Shown here one piece after another: positions 55,498 to 63,813 of a stretch of DNA of 64,000 bases. A model generated the notes under the pieces. That model worked only from the letters and a program-made list of their open reading frames with translations. It did not search any database and was not told where the DNA came from. Made by a program: the position numbers and the translations under genes. Positions within the stretch are counted from its first letter, which is position 1. Each line of letters starts with the position of its first letter. The stretch is from Albimonas pacifica (GTDB lineage: Bacteria > Pseudomonadota > Alphaproteobacteria > Rhodobacterales > Rhodobacteraceae), in contig NZ_FOQH01000002.1 in the NCBI RefSeq assembly GCF_900113695.1, positions 558,001 to 622,000 of the forward strand, in the 5' to 3' direction.

Positions 55498-57076
55498 CGG
55501 CGGTCTCCTGCTCGGCGGCGGGGGTGTCGAGGCGGCCGCTCATCGCCAGCCCGATGGCGTCCCGGTCGCACTGGGCGCGGGGGATGGCGGGGGTCAGCCG
55601 GCCGCCGGCGATCACCGCGATGCGGTCCGAGATCTCCATCAGCTCGTCGAGCTCCTCAGAGATCACCACCACCGCCGCGCCCCGGTCGCGCAGCTCCGCC
55701 AGCGCCTGGCGGATGGTCAGCGCCGCGCCCACGTCCACGCCCCAGGTGGGCTGGGTCACGACCAGCGCGCGCGGCGCGTTGAGGATCTCGCGCCCGATGA
55801 CGAACTTCTGCAGGTTCCCGCCCGAGAGGCTGCCCGCCGGCGCGTCCAGCCCGCCCGCGCGCACGCCGAACTCCTCGACGATGCGGCGCGCCGCGGCGCG
55901 GATCTTCGCCCGGCGCAGGAAGCCCCAGGCGGTGGTCTGCGCGGCCCGCGCGGTCAGCAGCGCATTCTCGTGCAGCGGCAGATCCGGAGCGGCGGAGCGG
56001 CCGAGCCGGTCCTCGGGGGCCGAGCTCAGCCCCAGCCGCCGGCGCGCCCGCGGCCCCATCCGCGCGAGGTCCCGCCCGTCGAGGCGGATCGTCCCCGGCG
56101 GGCTCGTCCGCTCGCCCGAGAGCGCGTCCATCAGCTCGGCCTGGCCGTTGCCCGAGACGCCGGCGACGCCCACGATCTCGCCCGCGCGCACCGTCAGCGA
56201 GACCTCGTGCAGCGCGGTCCCGAACGGGTCGGGCGAGGGCGCCGAGAGCCGGTCGATCACCAGCAGCGGCGCGCCCGGCGCCTGGCGCGCCGCGGGCCGC
56301 AGGGCCTTCAGGTCCGCCCCGATCATCATCCGCGCCATCGAGGCCGCGGTCTCGGCCCGCGGATCGCAGACCCCGGTCACCCGGCCCGCCCGCAGGATCG
56401 TCGCCTTCGAGCAGAGAGCGCGCACCTCCTCGAGCTTGTGGGAGATGTAGAGGATCGAGCAGCCGTCCGCCGCCAGCCGCCGCAGGGTGACGAACAGGCT
56501 CTCCACCGCCTGCGGGGTCAGCACCGAGGTCGGCTCGTCCATGATCAAGAGGCCCGGGTCCTGGAGGAGCGCGCGGATGATCTCGACCCGCTGGCGCTCG
56601 CCCACCGACATGGACCCGATGCGGCGGCGCGGGTCGACGGGCAGGCCGTAGCGCCCCGCGACCTCGGCGATGCGGCGCGACAGCGGCTCCAGCTTCGGGC
56701 GGCCGGGCAGGGCGAGGGCGATGTTCTCGGCGACCGTCAGCGTGTCGAAGAGGGCGAAGTGCTGGAACACCATGCCCACGCCCATGCGCTGCGCCTCGGC
56801 GGGGGTGCGGGGGCGGACCTCGCGCCCGTTCCACAGCATCTCGCCCGCGTCGGGGCGCGCCATGCCGTAGATCACCTTCATCAGGGTCGACTTGCCGGCG
56901 CCGTTCTCGCCGACGATGGCGTGGATCTCGCCCGGCGCCACGGCCAGGTCGACGCCGTCGTTGGCCACCACCGCCGGGTAGACCTTGCGGATCCCGCGCA
57001 GCTCCAGCCGCAGGGGCGGCGGCAGGATCGGGCCATCGTCGCGGGTCGTGCGCGCGCCTGCCTCCGGTCCGGCCAT
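55481..57076 (-). CDS. ABC importer ATP-binding protein with two NBDs, BMP-type nucleoside system
   Basis: A 531-residue tandem ATPase of the sugar/nucleoside class. The first half has Walker A GENGAGKST, signature MSVGERQRVEI and Walker B LLIMDEPTS; the second half has an altered Walker A (GVSGNGQAEL), an intact signature LSGGNLQKFVIGRE and VVTQPTWGVD, the usual asymmetry of this class. It is the first gene of the operon: ATPase, two permeases, binding protein, amidohydrolase. It diverges from a GntR-type regulator across a 382-bp gap that contains likely operator dyads. Confidence 0.93.
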   Translation of the reverse strand: MAGPEAGARTTRDDGPILPPPLRLELRGIRKVYPAVVANDGVDLAVAPGEIHAIVGENGAGKSTLMKVIYGMARPDAGEMLWNGREVRPRTPAEAQRMGVGMVFQHFALFDTLTVAENIALALPGRPKLEPLSRRIAEVAGRYGLPVDPRRRIGSMSVGERQRVEIIRALLQDPGLLIMDEPTSVLTPQAVESLFVTLRRLAADGCSILYISHKLEEVRALCSKATILRAGRVTGVCDPRAETAASMARMMIGADLKALRPAARQAPGAPLLVIDRLSAPSPDPFGTALHEVSLTVRAGEIVGVAGVSGNGQAELMDALSGERTSPPGTIRLDGRDLARMGPRARRRLGLSSAPEDRLGRSAAPDLPLHENALLTARAAQTTAWGFLRRAKIRAAARRIVEEFGVRAGGLDAPAGSLSGGNLQKFVIGREILNAPRALVVTQPTWGVDVGAALTIRQALAELRDRGAAVVVISEELDELMEISDRIAVIAGGRLTPAIPRAQCDRDAIGLAMSGRLDTPAAEQETADAAAH

Positions 57077-57458
57077 GGGGGTCTCCCTCGCTCGCGGCGC
57101 CGATCCGGCGCTCGCTTCGTCGCTATTATGGACGGTATATTGAATACAATTTCAAGCCGGATTTGTCCTCCCTGCGACAGGCTCATCTTGTTCCAACGAT
57201 TCCAGCGCCTTGCAGCGGAGGCGGCGCGGGAAACGCGGCGGAGGGGACGGGAAGGCAGGCGGGACGGGCCCGATTCGAGCGGGTTCAGGGCGGCATCCGG
57301 CCCCGGATCGGCTGCCTGGAGGGCTCCGGAAGGGGGCTTCCGCAACTGGAGATGGACAAATCCGCCGACGGATCGTATCCATCACTCCCCGACGGCCCGC
57401 CGCCGGACGCACAGACGAACGAGGCCGCCCCGGACCGCGGCCGGGAAGGAGCCCTCCG
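57077..57458. promoter_or_regulatory. Divergent control region, importer operon / GntR regulator
   Basis: No gene is seen. An AT-rich island at 57121-57160 is the only one nearby. It carries overlapping dyads GTATATTGAATAC (57135-57147) and ATTGAATACAAT (57139-57150), similar to operators of FCD-type GntR repressors. On the minus strand TTGAAA (57155-57150) and CATAAT (57130-57125) with a 19-bp spacer could be the importer promoter, so the dyads would lie in its spacer. CGGATTTGTCC near 57157 recurs inverted (GGACAAATCCG) near 57353. Confidence 0.55.
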
Positions 57459-58148
57459 ATGTCCACCCATCAGAGCCGCAGCGACGCGATCTACGCGACC
57501 CTGCGCCGGGCGATCCTGGAGCAGGCGCTGGCCCCCGGCGCCAAGCTGCCCGAGGATTCGATCGGCGAGACCTTCGGCGTCTCGCGCACCTCGGTGCGCA
57601 ACGCCCTGGTGCGGCTGAACGTCGAGGGGCTGGTGGACATGGTGCCCAACAAGGGCGCCTCGGTGGCCATGCCGACGCTGGCCCAGGCCCACGACGTCTT
57701 CGACATGCGCCGGGTGCTGGAGCGCGAGGTGGTCCGCCGCCTGTGCGAGCGGATGTCCAAGGACGCCATCGACGCGCTGGAGGCCCATATCGCCGAGGAG
57801 GAGCGCGCCCTGCGTTCCGCCGGCCCGCTCTCGATCCGGCTGGCCGGCGAGTTCCACATCCTGCTGGCGGAGCTCACCGGCTCGCAGACGCTGAGCGACT
57901 ACGTCAGCCAGATCGTATCCCGTTGCTCGCTGATCCTGGCGCGGTTCGGCCGGCCGCATTCCGCCGAATGCGGGGTCGAGGAGCATGTCCGCCTGGTCGC
58001 CGCCCTGCGCGAGCAGGACGCGAAGACCGCCTGCGCGGTGATGGACGCCCATCTCGACGCGGTCGAGACCCGCGCGCGCATCGACGAGCCCGAGACCGAG
58101 CCCGACGTCGCCTCGATCCTCGCCCGCTACGCGATGGTCGCGGACTGA
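57459..58148 (+). CDS. GntR-family regulator with FCD domain
   Basis: A 229-residue transcription factor. Residues about 8-75 are a winged helix-turn-helix (IYATLRRAILEQALAPGAKL, GVSRTSVRNALVRLNVEGL). The C-terminal helical domain has the FCD pattern with likely metal ligands (the Asp in VFDMRRVLE, FHILLAELTG, and the later EEHVRLVAAL and MDAHLDAV). It most likely controls the divergent nucleoside-importer/deaminase operon, responding to a nucleobase or breakdown product. GGAAGGAG precedes the ATG. It converges on tctC across a strong hairpin. Confidence 0.92.
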   Translation: MSTHQSRSDAIYATLRRAILEQALAPGAKLPEDSIGETFGVSRTSVRNALVRLNVEGLVDMVPNKGASVAMPTLAQAHDVFDMRRVLEREVVRRLCERMSKDAIDALEAHIAEEERALRSAGPLSIRLAGEFHILLAELTGSQTLSDYVSQIVSRCSLILARFGRPHSAECGVEEHVRLVAALREQDAKTACAVMDAHLDAVETRARIDEPETEPDVASILARYAMVAD

Positions 58149-58187
58149 GGCGGGAACCGGCGCAGGTCCGGGGGGGTCGAACGGCGA

Positions 58188-58211
58188 GGGGCGGGCGTCG
58201 CCGCCCGCCCC
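58188..58211. terminator. Bidirectional hairpin between gntR-type gene and tctC
   Basis: A 10-bp stem, GGGGCGGGCG (58188-58197) with CGCCCGCCCC (58202-58211), around a 4-nt loop between two converging genes. It probably limits read-through in both directions; neither side has a long U-run. Confidence 0.6.
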
Positions 58212-58227
58212 GCCCCGATCCCCCGGC

Positions 58228-59208
58228 TCACTTGCCCTGCACGCCCGCCGCGACGATCAGGGGCTTCCAGACGCCGATCTGGGTCTCGACGAAGGCGGCG
58301 TAATCGTCCGAGGACATCTCGCGCGGGGTCACGCCCAGGCCGGTCAGCTGCGCCTGGACCTCGGGCAGGGCGATGACGGCGGCCACCGTCTCGTGGATCT
58401 TCGCGGCCGTCTCGGGGGGGATGCCGGCGGGGCCGGTCAGGCCCACCCAGTTCTCGATCACGATGTCGAAGCCCTGCTCCTTGAAGGTCGGCACGTCCGG
58501 CACGCCGGGGAAGCGGGTCTCGGCGGCGATGGCGATTGCGACCGCCTCCTTGTCCTCGATCATCGGGCGGTTCTGGGCGACCATGTCGTAGAACGTGTCC
58601 AGCACGCCTGCGCGGAAGTCCTGGATGGCGGGCGCCGAGCCCTGGTAGGGCACGTGCAGCGTCTCGACCCCCAGCGCCCCGTCCACCGCCTTGCCCAGGA
58701 TGTGGGAGATCGAGCCGACCCCCGAGGAGCCGTAGGAGATCGAGCCCTCCTTCGCCGCCGCCTGGAACTCGGCGACGGTCGCGATGCCGCTGTCGGGCTT
58801 CACGAACAGGCCGGGGGCCGAGGCGCCGATGTAGGCGACATGGGCGAAATCGCCCATCGGGTCGTAGGGCAGGCTCTCGAACTGGGTCGGCGCGATGGTG
58901 AAGGGCGCGTTGTTGGCGATCATCAGCACGGTCCCGTCGGCCGGCTGCCTGGCCACGTAGTCCGCCGCCACCGTGCCCGCCGCGCCGGGCCGGTTGTCGA
59001 CCACCGCCTTCTGCCCGAAGTCGGCGTCGAGGTGCTTCGCCAGCAGCCGCGCCACCAGGTCCGAGGTCCCGCCCGGCGGGAAGGTCACCACGATGCGCAC
59101 CGGCTCGGAGGTCCAGGCGCCGGGCTCGGCGAGCGCAAGCCCGGGCGCGAGGACCAGGGCGGCGAGGCCCGCGCCCATCACGGCGCGGCGGGAGAGGATC
59201 GGGGTCAT
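58228..59208 (-). CDS. tctC: Tripartite tricarboxylate transporter substrate-binding protein TctC
   Basis: A 326-residue periplasmic binding protein of the Bug/TctC family. After a signal peptide with a twin-arginine start (SRRAVMGAGLAALVLAPG) it shows VRIVVTFPPGGTSDLVARLL, VDNRPGAAGTVAADYVA and SYGSSGVGSISHILG, all family hallmarks. TctC proteins bind carboxylates or related small acids and deliver them to TctAB. The substrate is unknown; the purine-catabolic neighbours make an ureide or other breakdown acid possible. AGGG lies 8 bp before the ATG. Confidence 0.92.
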   Translation of the reverse strand: MTPILSRRAVMGAGLAALVLAPGLALAEPGAWTSEPVRIVVTFPPGGTSDLVARLLAKHLDADFGQKAVVDNRPGAAGTVAADYVARQPADGTVLMIANNAPFTIAPTQFESLPYDPMGDFAHVAYIGASAPGLFVKPDSGIATVAEFQAAAKEGSISYGSSGVGSISHILGKAVDGALGVETLHVPYQGSAPAIQDFRAGVLDTFYDMVAQNRPMIEDKEAVAIAIAAETRFPGVPDVPTFKEQGFDIVIENWVGLTGPAGIPPETAAKIHETVAAVIALPEVQAQLTGLGVTPREMSSDDYAAFVETQIGVWKPLIVAAGVQGK

Positions 59209-59249
59209 GTCGGTCCCTTTCTGGATCGAGCGAGGCGCGGGAGGAGGGG

Positions 59250-60767
59250 TCATTCGTCGGCCGGCAGCGCCGCCAGCCGCAGCCGCCGCCGGGCGCGCAG
59301 CCCCGCCAGCAGGCCGAAGACGAGAATGCCGAGGGTGGCGGCGATCAGCGCCGCCGAGATCGGCCGGTCGAGGAACACCATCGGGTCGCCCCTCGACAGC
59401 AGCATGGCGCGGCGCAGCTGCTCCTCCATCATCGGGCCCAGCACGAAGCCGATCAGGAGGGGCGCCGGCTCGAACCGGAACAGGCGCATCAGGTAGCCCG
59501 CGATCCCGAAGACCAGCGTCAGCCAGATGTCGAAGACGTTGTTGTTCAGCGAATAGACGCCGATGCAGATCAGCACGATGATCGTGGGATACATGAACCG
59601 GTAGGGGATCTGCAGCAGCTTCACCCACATCCCGATCAGCGGCACGTTGAGGATCAGCAGGATCACGTTGCCGACCAGAAAGCTCGCCACCAGCCCCCAG
59701 AACAGGTCCGGGTGGTCGGTCAGGATCCGCGGCCCCGGCGTGATCCCGTGGATCATCAGCGCCCCGATCACCAGCGCCATCGAGGCCGAGCCCGGCACGC
59801 CCAGCGTCAGCGTCGGGATGAAGGCCGTCTGCGTGGCGGCGTTGTTGGCGCTCTCCGGGACCGTCACGCCCTCGATCGCGCCCTTCCCGAACATCCCCCG
59901 GTTGGGCGACAGCTTCTTCTCCACCGCGTAGCCCACCGCCGAGGCCACCGTCTGCCCGGTGCCGGGCAGGGCGCCGAAGAAGCTGCCGATGGCGCCGCCC
60001 CGCCAGATCGGCCCCCAGGTGCGCCGCCACTCGTCCCGCGTGGGCCAGGTGTTCGAGCGATAGTCGACCGAGGTGGCCCGCCCCCCCGCATTGGCCCGGA
60101 TCGAGGCGATCAGCTCGCCGACCCCGAACAGGCCCATCGCCACGATCACCAGGTTCACCCCGTCGCGCAGCTCCGGCACGCCCATGGTGAAGCGCAGGTC
60201 GCCGGTGGTCAGGTCGACCCCCACCGTGCCCAGCATCAGGCCCAGCGTCACCATCGCCACGCCCTTCACCGCGCCGCCGTTGGAGACCGCCGAGGCCGCC
60301 ACCAGCCCCAGCAGGATCACCGAGAAATACTCCGCCGGCCCGAAGCTCAGCGCCATCCGCGCCAGCGCCGGCGACAGCGCCGCCATGACGACCATCCCGA
60401 TCATCCCGCCCCCGAAGGACGCGATGGAGGTCACGAACAGCGCCAGCCCCGCCCGCCCCTCGCGCGCCATCGGATAGCCGTCGATGCAGGTGATCGAGGA
60501 GGACGGCGTGCCCGGGATGTTCATCAGGATCGAGGCGATCGACCCCCCGTACTCGGCCCCGTAGTAGACCCCCGCGATCATCACCAGCGCCGTCGTCGGC
60601 TCGAGGTGGAAGCTCAGCGGCAGGATCATCGCGATCGCCGCCATCGAGCCGATGCCCGGCAGCACCCCGATGAAGGTCCCCAGGAAGCAGCCGATGAAGC
60701 AGTAGAGCAGCGTCTGGGGCTGCATCACCGTGGCGAGCCCGCCGGCGAAGGCGGAAATAAGCTCCAT
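59250..60767 (-). CDS. tctA: Tripartite tricarboxylate transporter large membrane subunit TctA
   Basis: A 505-residue protein with about twelve membrane segments. The TctA signatures are present: GTFIGVLPGIGSMAAIAMIL, YYGAEYGGSIASILMNIPG and GALPGTGQTVASAVGYAVE. It is the main transport channel of the TTT system, working with TctB (60771-61268) and TctC (58228-59208), all in one leftward operon with the fused ureide-pathway enzyme upstream. Confidence 0.95.
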   Translation of the reverse strand: MELISAFAGGLATVMQPQTLLYCFIGCFLGTFIGVLPGIGSMAAIAMILPLSFHLEPTTALVMIAGVYYGAEYGGSIASILMNIPGTPSSSITCIDGYPMAREGRAGLALFVTSIASFGGGMIGMVVMAALSPALARMALSFGPAEYFSVILLGLVAASAVSNGGAVKGVAMVTLGLMLGTVGVDLTTGDLRFTMGVPELRDGVNLVIVAMGLFGVGELIASIRANAGGRATSVDYRSNTWPTRDEWRRTWGPIWRGGAIGSFFGALPGTGQTVASAVGYAVEKKLSPNRGMFGKGAIEGVTVPESANNAATQTAFIPTLTLGVPGSASMALVIGALMIHGITPGPRILTDHPDLFWGLVASFLVGNVILLILNVPLIGMWVKLLQIPYRFMYPTIIVLICIGVYSLNNNVFDIWLTLVFGIAGYLMRLFRFEPAPLLIGFVLGPMMEEQLRRAMLLSRGDPMVFLDRPISAALIAATLGILVFGLLAGLRARRRLRLAALPADE

Positions 60768-60770
60768 GGC

Positions 60771-61268
60771 TCAGGCCCCCCCGAACAGGTCGAAGGCCAG
60801 CGCCCGGAAGGGCAGGCCCAGAAGCTGGATGAACAGGACCCAGGCCCCCGCCGCCACCACCGCCCCCAGCGCCGCCTTGCCGGGGAAGGAGAGCGAGCGG
60901 TCCGGGACCGAGGCGACCACCGTGGTCAGGAACGCCGCCGGCACCAGCCCCAGCCGGTCGGCTGAGACCGCGAACACCGCCAGCGCCGCCGCGATGGCCG
61001 CGAAGGACACCCAGTCCGGCCGCTCGGCGAGGCCGGGGTCCGCCAGGTCCTGCACCACGGTCACGGCCGCCAGCGCCGCCAGGATCGCCCCGGTGAAGAA
61101 CGGGAACGCCCCGGTGCCGGGGCGGAACAGCACGCCCAGCCCCAGCTCCAGCCCCCCCGCCATGAACACGGCGGCGAGCGCGATCAGGAACACGGCCCCC
61201 GCCGCGCCCCAGCGGGCGTGGGGCCGGGCGGCCGCGTCGGTCGAGGTCTCGGTCGCGTCGCCGGGCAT
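60771..61268 (-). CDS. tctB: Tripartite tricarboxylate transporter small membrane subunit TctB
   Basis: A 165-residue protein with four to five hydrophobic segments (GAAGAVFLIALAAVFMAGG, GAFPFFTGAILAALAA and two more). Size, topology and position directly upstream of tctA identify TctB; sequence conservation in this family is low. The ATG at 61268 is used; a GTG at 61274 overlaps the upstream stop as GTGA and would add two residues. Confidence 0.88.
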   Translation of the reverse strand: MPGDATETSTDAAARPHARWGAAGAVFLIALAAVFMAGGLELGLGVLFRPGTGAFPFFTGAILAALAAVTVVQDLADPGLAERPDWVSFAAIAAALAVFAVSADRLGLVPAAFLTTVVASVPDRSLSFPGKAALGAVVAAGAWVLFIQLLGLPFRALAFDLFGGA

Positions 61269-61270
61269 GG

Positions 61271-62155
61271 TCACAGGCCTCCGCGGAACAGGGAATAGCC
61301 CCAGGCGGTGAACTTGAAGGGCAGGTGGTAGTGCTGGGCGGGCTCGGGCACGGCGAAGTCGTAGCGCACCGTCTCGAGGAACCCCGCGTCCGCCGCCTCG
61401 CCGCCGCGGGCGCGGCAATAGGCGCCGACCTCGAACTCGGCGGCGTAGCGGCCGGCCTCGATCCCCTCGCCCGTCACGGTGGGGTGGTCGAACAGCCCGC
61501 TCCGCCCGCAGGTCCCCTCGGCCAGCACCGCCGGACCGCCGGGGGCGAGGCGGATCAGGCGCACCGCCAGCCCCTCGGCCGGGCGGCCCGAGGCCACGTC
61601 CACCGCGTGGATCGAGACGCCGCCCGCCTGCGCCGGCGCGCCCGGCGCGAAGGCCGACAGCACCCGCGCCCGGCAGACCGAGGCGATCTCCTCGCGCGCC
61701 GTCGCGATCTCGTCGGCGCGGGGGGCGGCGAGGCGGCGCTCGAAATCCGCCAGCACGCCGGCAAGCTCGGCGTGGCGGTGCAGGGCGACGATGTAGGGGA
61801 AGCCGAAGCGCTCGACATAGCGCCGGTTCAGCTCCGCCAGCCGCGCGGCGGCGGGCGCCTGCGGATCGGTCAGGCCCAGCCGCCCCTGCTCGGACTGCGA
61901 GGCTTCGGTCATCGCGCCGGGCTCGGGCGGGGCGAGCTCGGGGTGGCCGCGGTAGAGCGCCAGCAGCGCGGGCTCGTCGAGCTCCATCAGCGCGGCGCGC
62001 AGGGCGGCGGCGAAGGCGGCGGCGTCGGCGAAGGGGCGGCGTCGCGCGGCGCGGGCGGCCACCTCGGGCGAGCGCTCGATGAAGGGCAGGATCCGCGCCG
62101 CGGCCTCGTCCGCGTCGCCCGCGTTGATCGCCTCCAGTGCCTCGGTCGCCGTCAT
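61271..62155 (-). CDS. Bifunctional OHCU decarboxylase / 5-hydroxyisourate hydrolase (allantoin synthase)
   Basis: A 294-residue fusion for the two steps after urate oxidase. Residues about 1-165 are UraD-like: GHPELA with the catalytic His, SEQGRLGL with a key Glu and NRRYVERFGFPYIVALH. Residues about 175-294 are UraH, the transthyretin-related hydrolase: VSIHAVDVASGRPAEG, GRSGLFD and YHLPFKFTAWGYSLFRGG. The usual UraH C-terminus is YRGS; here it reads FRGG. Together they convert hydroxyisourate to (S)-allantoin. The gene heads the operon with tctBAC and diverges from a LysR regulator. ATG at 62155 is chosen as the first one before the conserved UraD start. Confidence 0.92.
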   Translation of the reverse strand: MTATEALEAINAGDADEAAARILPFIERSPEVAARAARRRPFADAAAFAAALRAALMELDEPALLALYRGHPELAPPEPGAMTEASQSEQGRLGLTDPQAPAAARLAELNRRYVERFGFPYIVALHRHAELAGVLADFERRLAAPRADEIATAREEIASVCRARVLSAFAPGAPAQAGGVSIHAVDVASGRPAEGLAVRLIRLAPGGPAVLAEGTCGRSGLFDHPTVTGEGIEAGRYAAEFEVGAYCRARGGEAADAGFLETVRYDFAVPEPAQHYHLPFKFTAWGYSLFRGGL

Positions 62156-62265
62156 CGTCCCTCGCCCGTCGTCGGTGTCGTCGCGAAAGACGGTAGCCGC
62201 GGGCTGGATTGCCATCCATGTCAAAATGGACAAGGCTGCGTTCTCATTCTGCGAACGGAGCGGCG
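62156..62265. promoter_or_regulatory. Divergent uraD-uraH / LysR promoter with a dyad
   Basis: This 110-bp gap contains the imperfect dyad TTGCCAT (62209-62215) and ATGGACAA (62226-62233), with a 10-bp centre that is AT-rich, as expected of a LysR-type binding site with a T-N11-A core. GGAG at 62257-62260 is the ribosome binding site of the LysR gene. No clear -10/-35 pairs were assigned. Confidence 0.5.
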
Positions 62266-63210
62266 ATGTCCCTGCACCTCCTCCCCCGCCCCCTGCGCTA
62301 TGTCGAGGCGGTGGCCGAGCATGGCTCGGTCCAGGCCGCCTCCCGCGCGCTGGGGATCGCCGCCTCGGCCATCGATCGCCAGATCCACGCGCTGGAGGAG
62401 GCGAGCCAGACGCCGCTGTTCGAGCGTCTGCCCCGCGGCATGCGCCCCACCGCCGCCGGCGAGGCGGTGATCGTGATGGCGCGGCGCTGGCGCGCCGACG
62501 CCGAGCGGCTGGACGACGGCCTGCGCGAGATGCGCGGGCAGGAGCGGGGCGTGGTGCGGCTGGCCGCCATGGACAGCCTCGCCAACGGCCTGCTGCCCGA
62601 GCTCGCGGAATGGCTCCAGGCCGAGCATCCGCGCATCCAGCTCGCCTGCGACGTGCTGACCCCGCCCGACGCGGCCCGCGCGCTGGACGAGGGGACGGCC
62701 GACCTCGCGCTGGCCTTCAACCTCTCCCCCAGCCGCAACCACCATGCGGCCTGGTCGACGGACCTGCCCTTCGGCTGCGTCGTGGCGCCCGCGCACCCGC
62801 TGGCGGCGCTCGACGCGGTGACGGTCGCCGACCTCGCCCGCCACCCCACCGTCTCGCAAAGCGCGGTGCTACCCAGCCGGCGCTACCTCGAGACGCGCTA
62901 CGGCTGGCTTTTCGCCGACAACCCGCCGGCGCTGCTGTCGAACTCGCTGCAGCTTCTGAAGGGGGCGCTGGCGGGGGGGCGGATGGCGATGCTGACCTCC
63001 GAGCTCGACGTGCTCCCGGAGCTGGAGCGGGGGACGCTGGTCTGGAAACCCTTGCGCGAGCCGGGCCTGAGGCCGCAGACCATCGCCCTGGCGGTGGACG
63101 CGCGCCGGCCGCTGACGCGCGCGGGACGCATCGTGCTGGAGCGGCTGGCCGCCCGCGCGCCCGAGCGGCTGGCCGCCCTGCGCGCGGCGCGCGAGGAGGG
63201 CGGGCGATGA
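62266..63210 (+). CDS. LysR-family transcriptional regulator
   Basis: A 314-residue regulator. The N-terminal helix-turn-helix is ALRYVEAVAEHGS-like (PLRYVEAVAEHGSVQAASRA, AIDRQIHALEEASQTPLFER), and the rest is the periplasmic-binding-like effector domain (RLAAMDSLANGLLPELAEWL, then DLALAFNL). It probably controls the divergent uraD-uraH/tct operon and perhaps its own operon with the downstream deaminase, responding to a purine breakdown product. ATG at 62266 is chosen from the GGAG site and the start of homology. The stop overlaps the next ATG (ATGA). Confidence 0.92.
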   Translation: MSLHLLPRPLRYVEAVAEHGSVQAASRALGIAASAIDRQIHALEEASQTPLFERLPRGMRPTAAGEAVIVMARRWRADAERLDDGLREMRGQERGVVRLAAMDSLANGLLPELAEWLQAEHPRIQLACDVLTPPDAARALDEGTADLALAFNLSPSRNHHAAWSTDLPFGCVVAPAHPLAALDAVTVADLARHPTVSQSAVLPSRRYLETRYGWLFADNPPALLSNSLQLLKGALAGGRMAMLTSELDVLPELERGTLVWKPLREPGLRPQTIALAVDARRPLTRAGRIVLERLAARAPERLAALRAAREEGGR

Positions 63211-63701
63211 CGAGCGACGCGGACTGGATCGCGCAGGCGGTGGCCCTCTCCGCCACGGCGCTGGAGCGGCCGGGGACCGAGCCCTTCGGCGCCCTGGTGG
63301 TGCGCGACGGGCAGGTGGTGGGGCGCGGGCTGAACCATTCGCTCGCCCGTCTCGACCCGACCTCCCACGGCGAGACCGAGGCGATCCGCGACGCCTGCCG
63401 CAGGCTGGGCACGCTCGACCTCTCCGACTGCGCGATCTATTCGAGCTGCGAGCCCTGTCCCCTGTGCCTCGCCGCCATCGAGATCGCGGGCATCCGCCGG
63501 GTCGGCTGGGCGCTGGGCCTCGCGGAGGCGAACGCGGCGCTGGCCGCGGTGCCGCCCTCGGTGCGCCGCGCGGGCGAGGTGGCGGAGCTGCGCCGCGTCG
63601 CGGCCGCGCCCGCCGCCGCCCGTCCCGGCGCCGTGCAGGCCGAGGTCGAGGGCGCCCTCGCGATCCTCGCGCGCTGGGCCGCGGCGCGCGCGGGGCGCTG
63701 A
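63207..63701 (+). CDS. Nucleoside/guanine deaminase of the cytidine deaminase fold
   Basis: A 164-residue zinc deaminase. The HAE-type motif is SHGETEAI and the second zinc site SSCEPCPLC, the complete catalytic signature of the CMP/dCMP deaminase superfamily. Size and sequence around EPFGALVVRDGQVVGRGLN resemble guanine deaminases of the GuaD type, which make xanthine, but tRNA adenosine or other base deaminases share this fold. The location beside urate-pathway genes favours guanine or a related base. It is coupled to the LysR gene by a 4-base overlap. Confidence 0.88.
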   Translation: MTSDADWIAQAVALSATALERPGTEPFGALVVRDGQVVGRGLNHSLARLDPTSHGETEAIRDACRRLGTLDLSDCAIYSSCEPCPLCLAAIEIAGIRRVGWALGLAEANAALAAVPPSVRRAGEVAELRRVAAAPAAARPGAVQAEVEGALAILARWAAARAGR

Positions 63702-63813
63702 CGCCCCTCCTCCGGCGCCGCGCGATTGCGGGGCAGGGGCCGCGACGCCCCCACGCTGGCATTCGCGGGCGGGTCGTGCTCCGCTCGCTCCGCAAGCCGA
63801 AGGGAGAGGGCGC

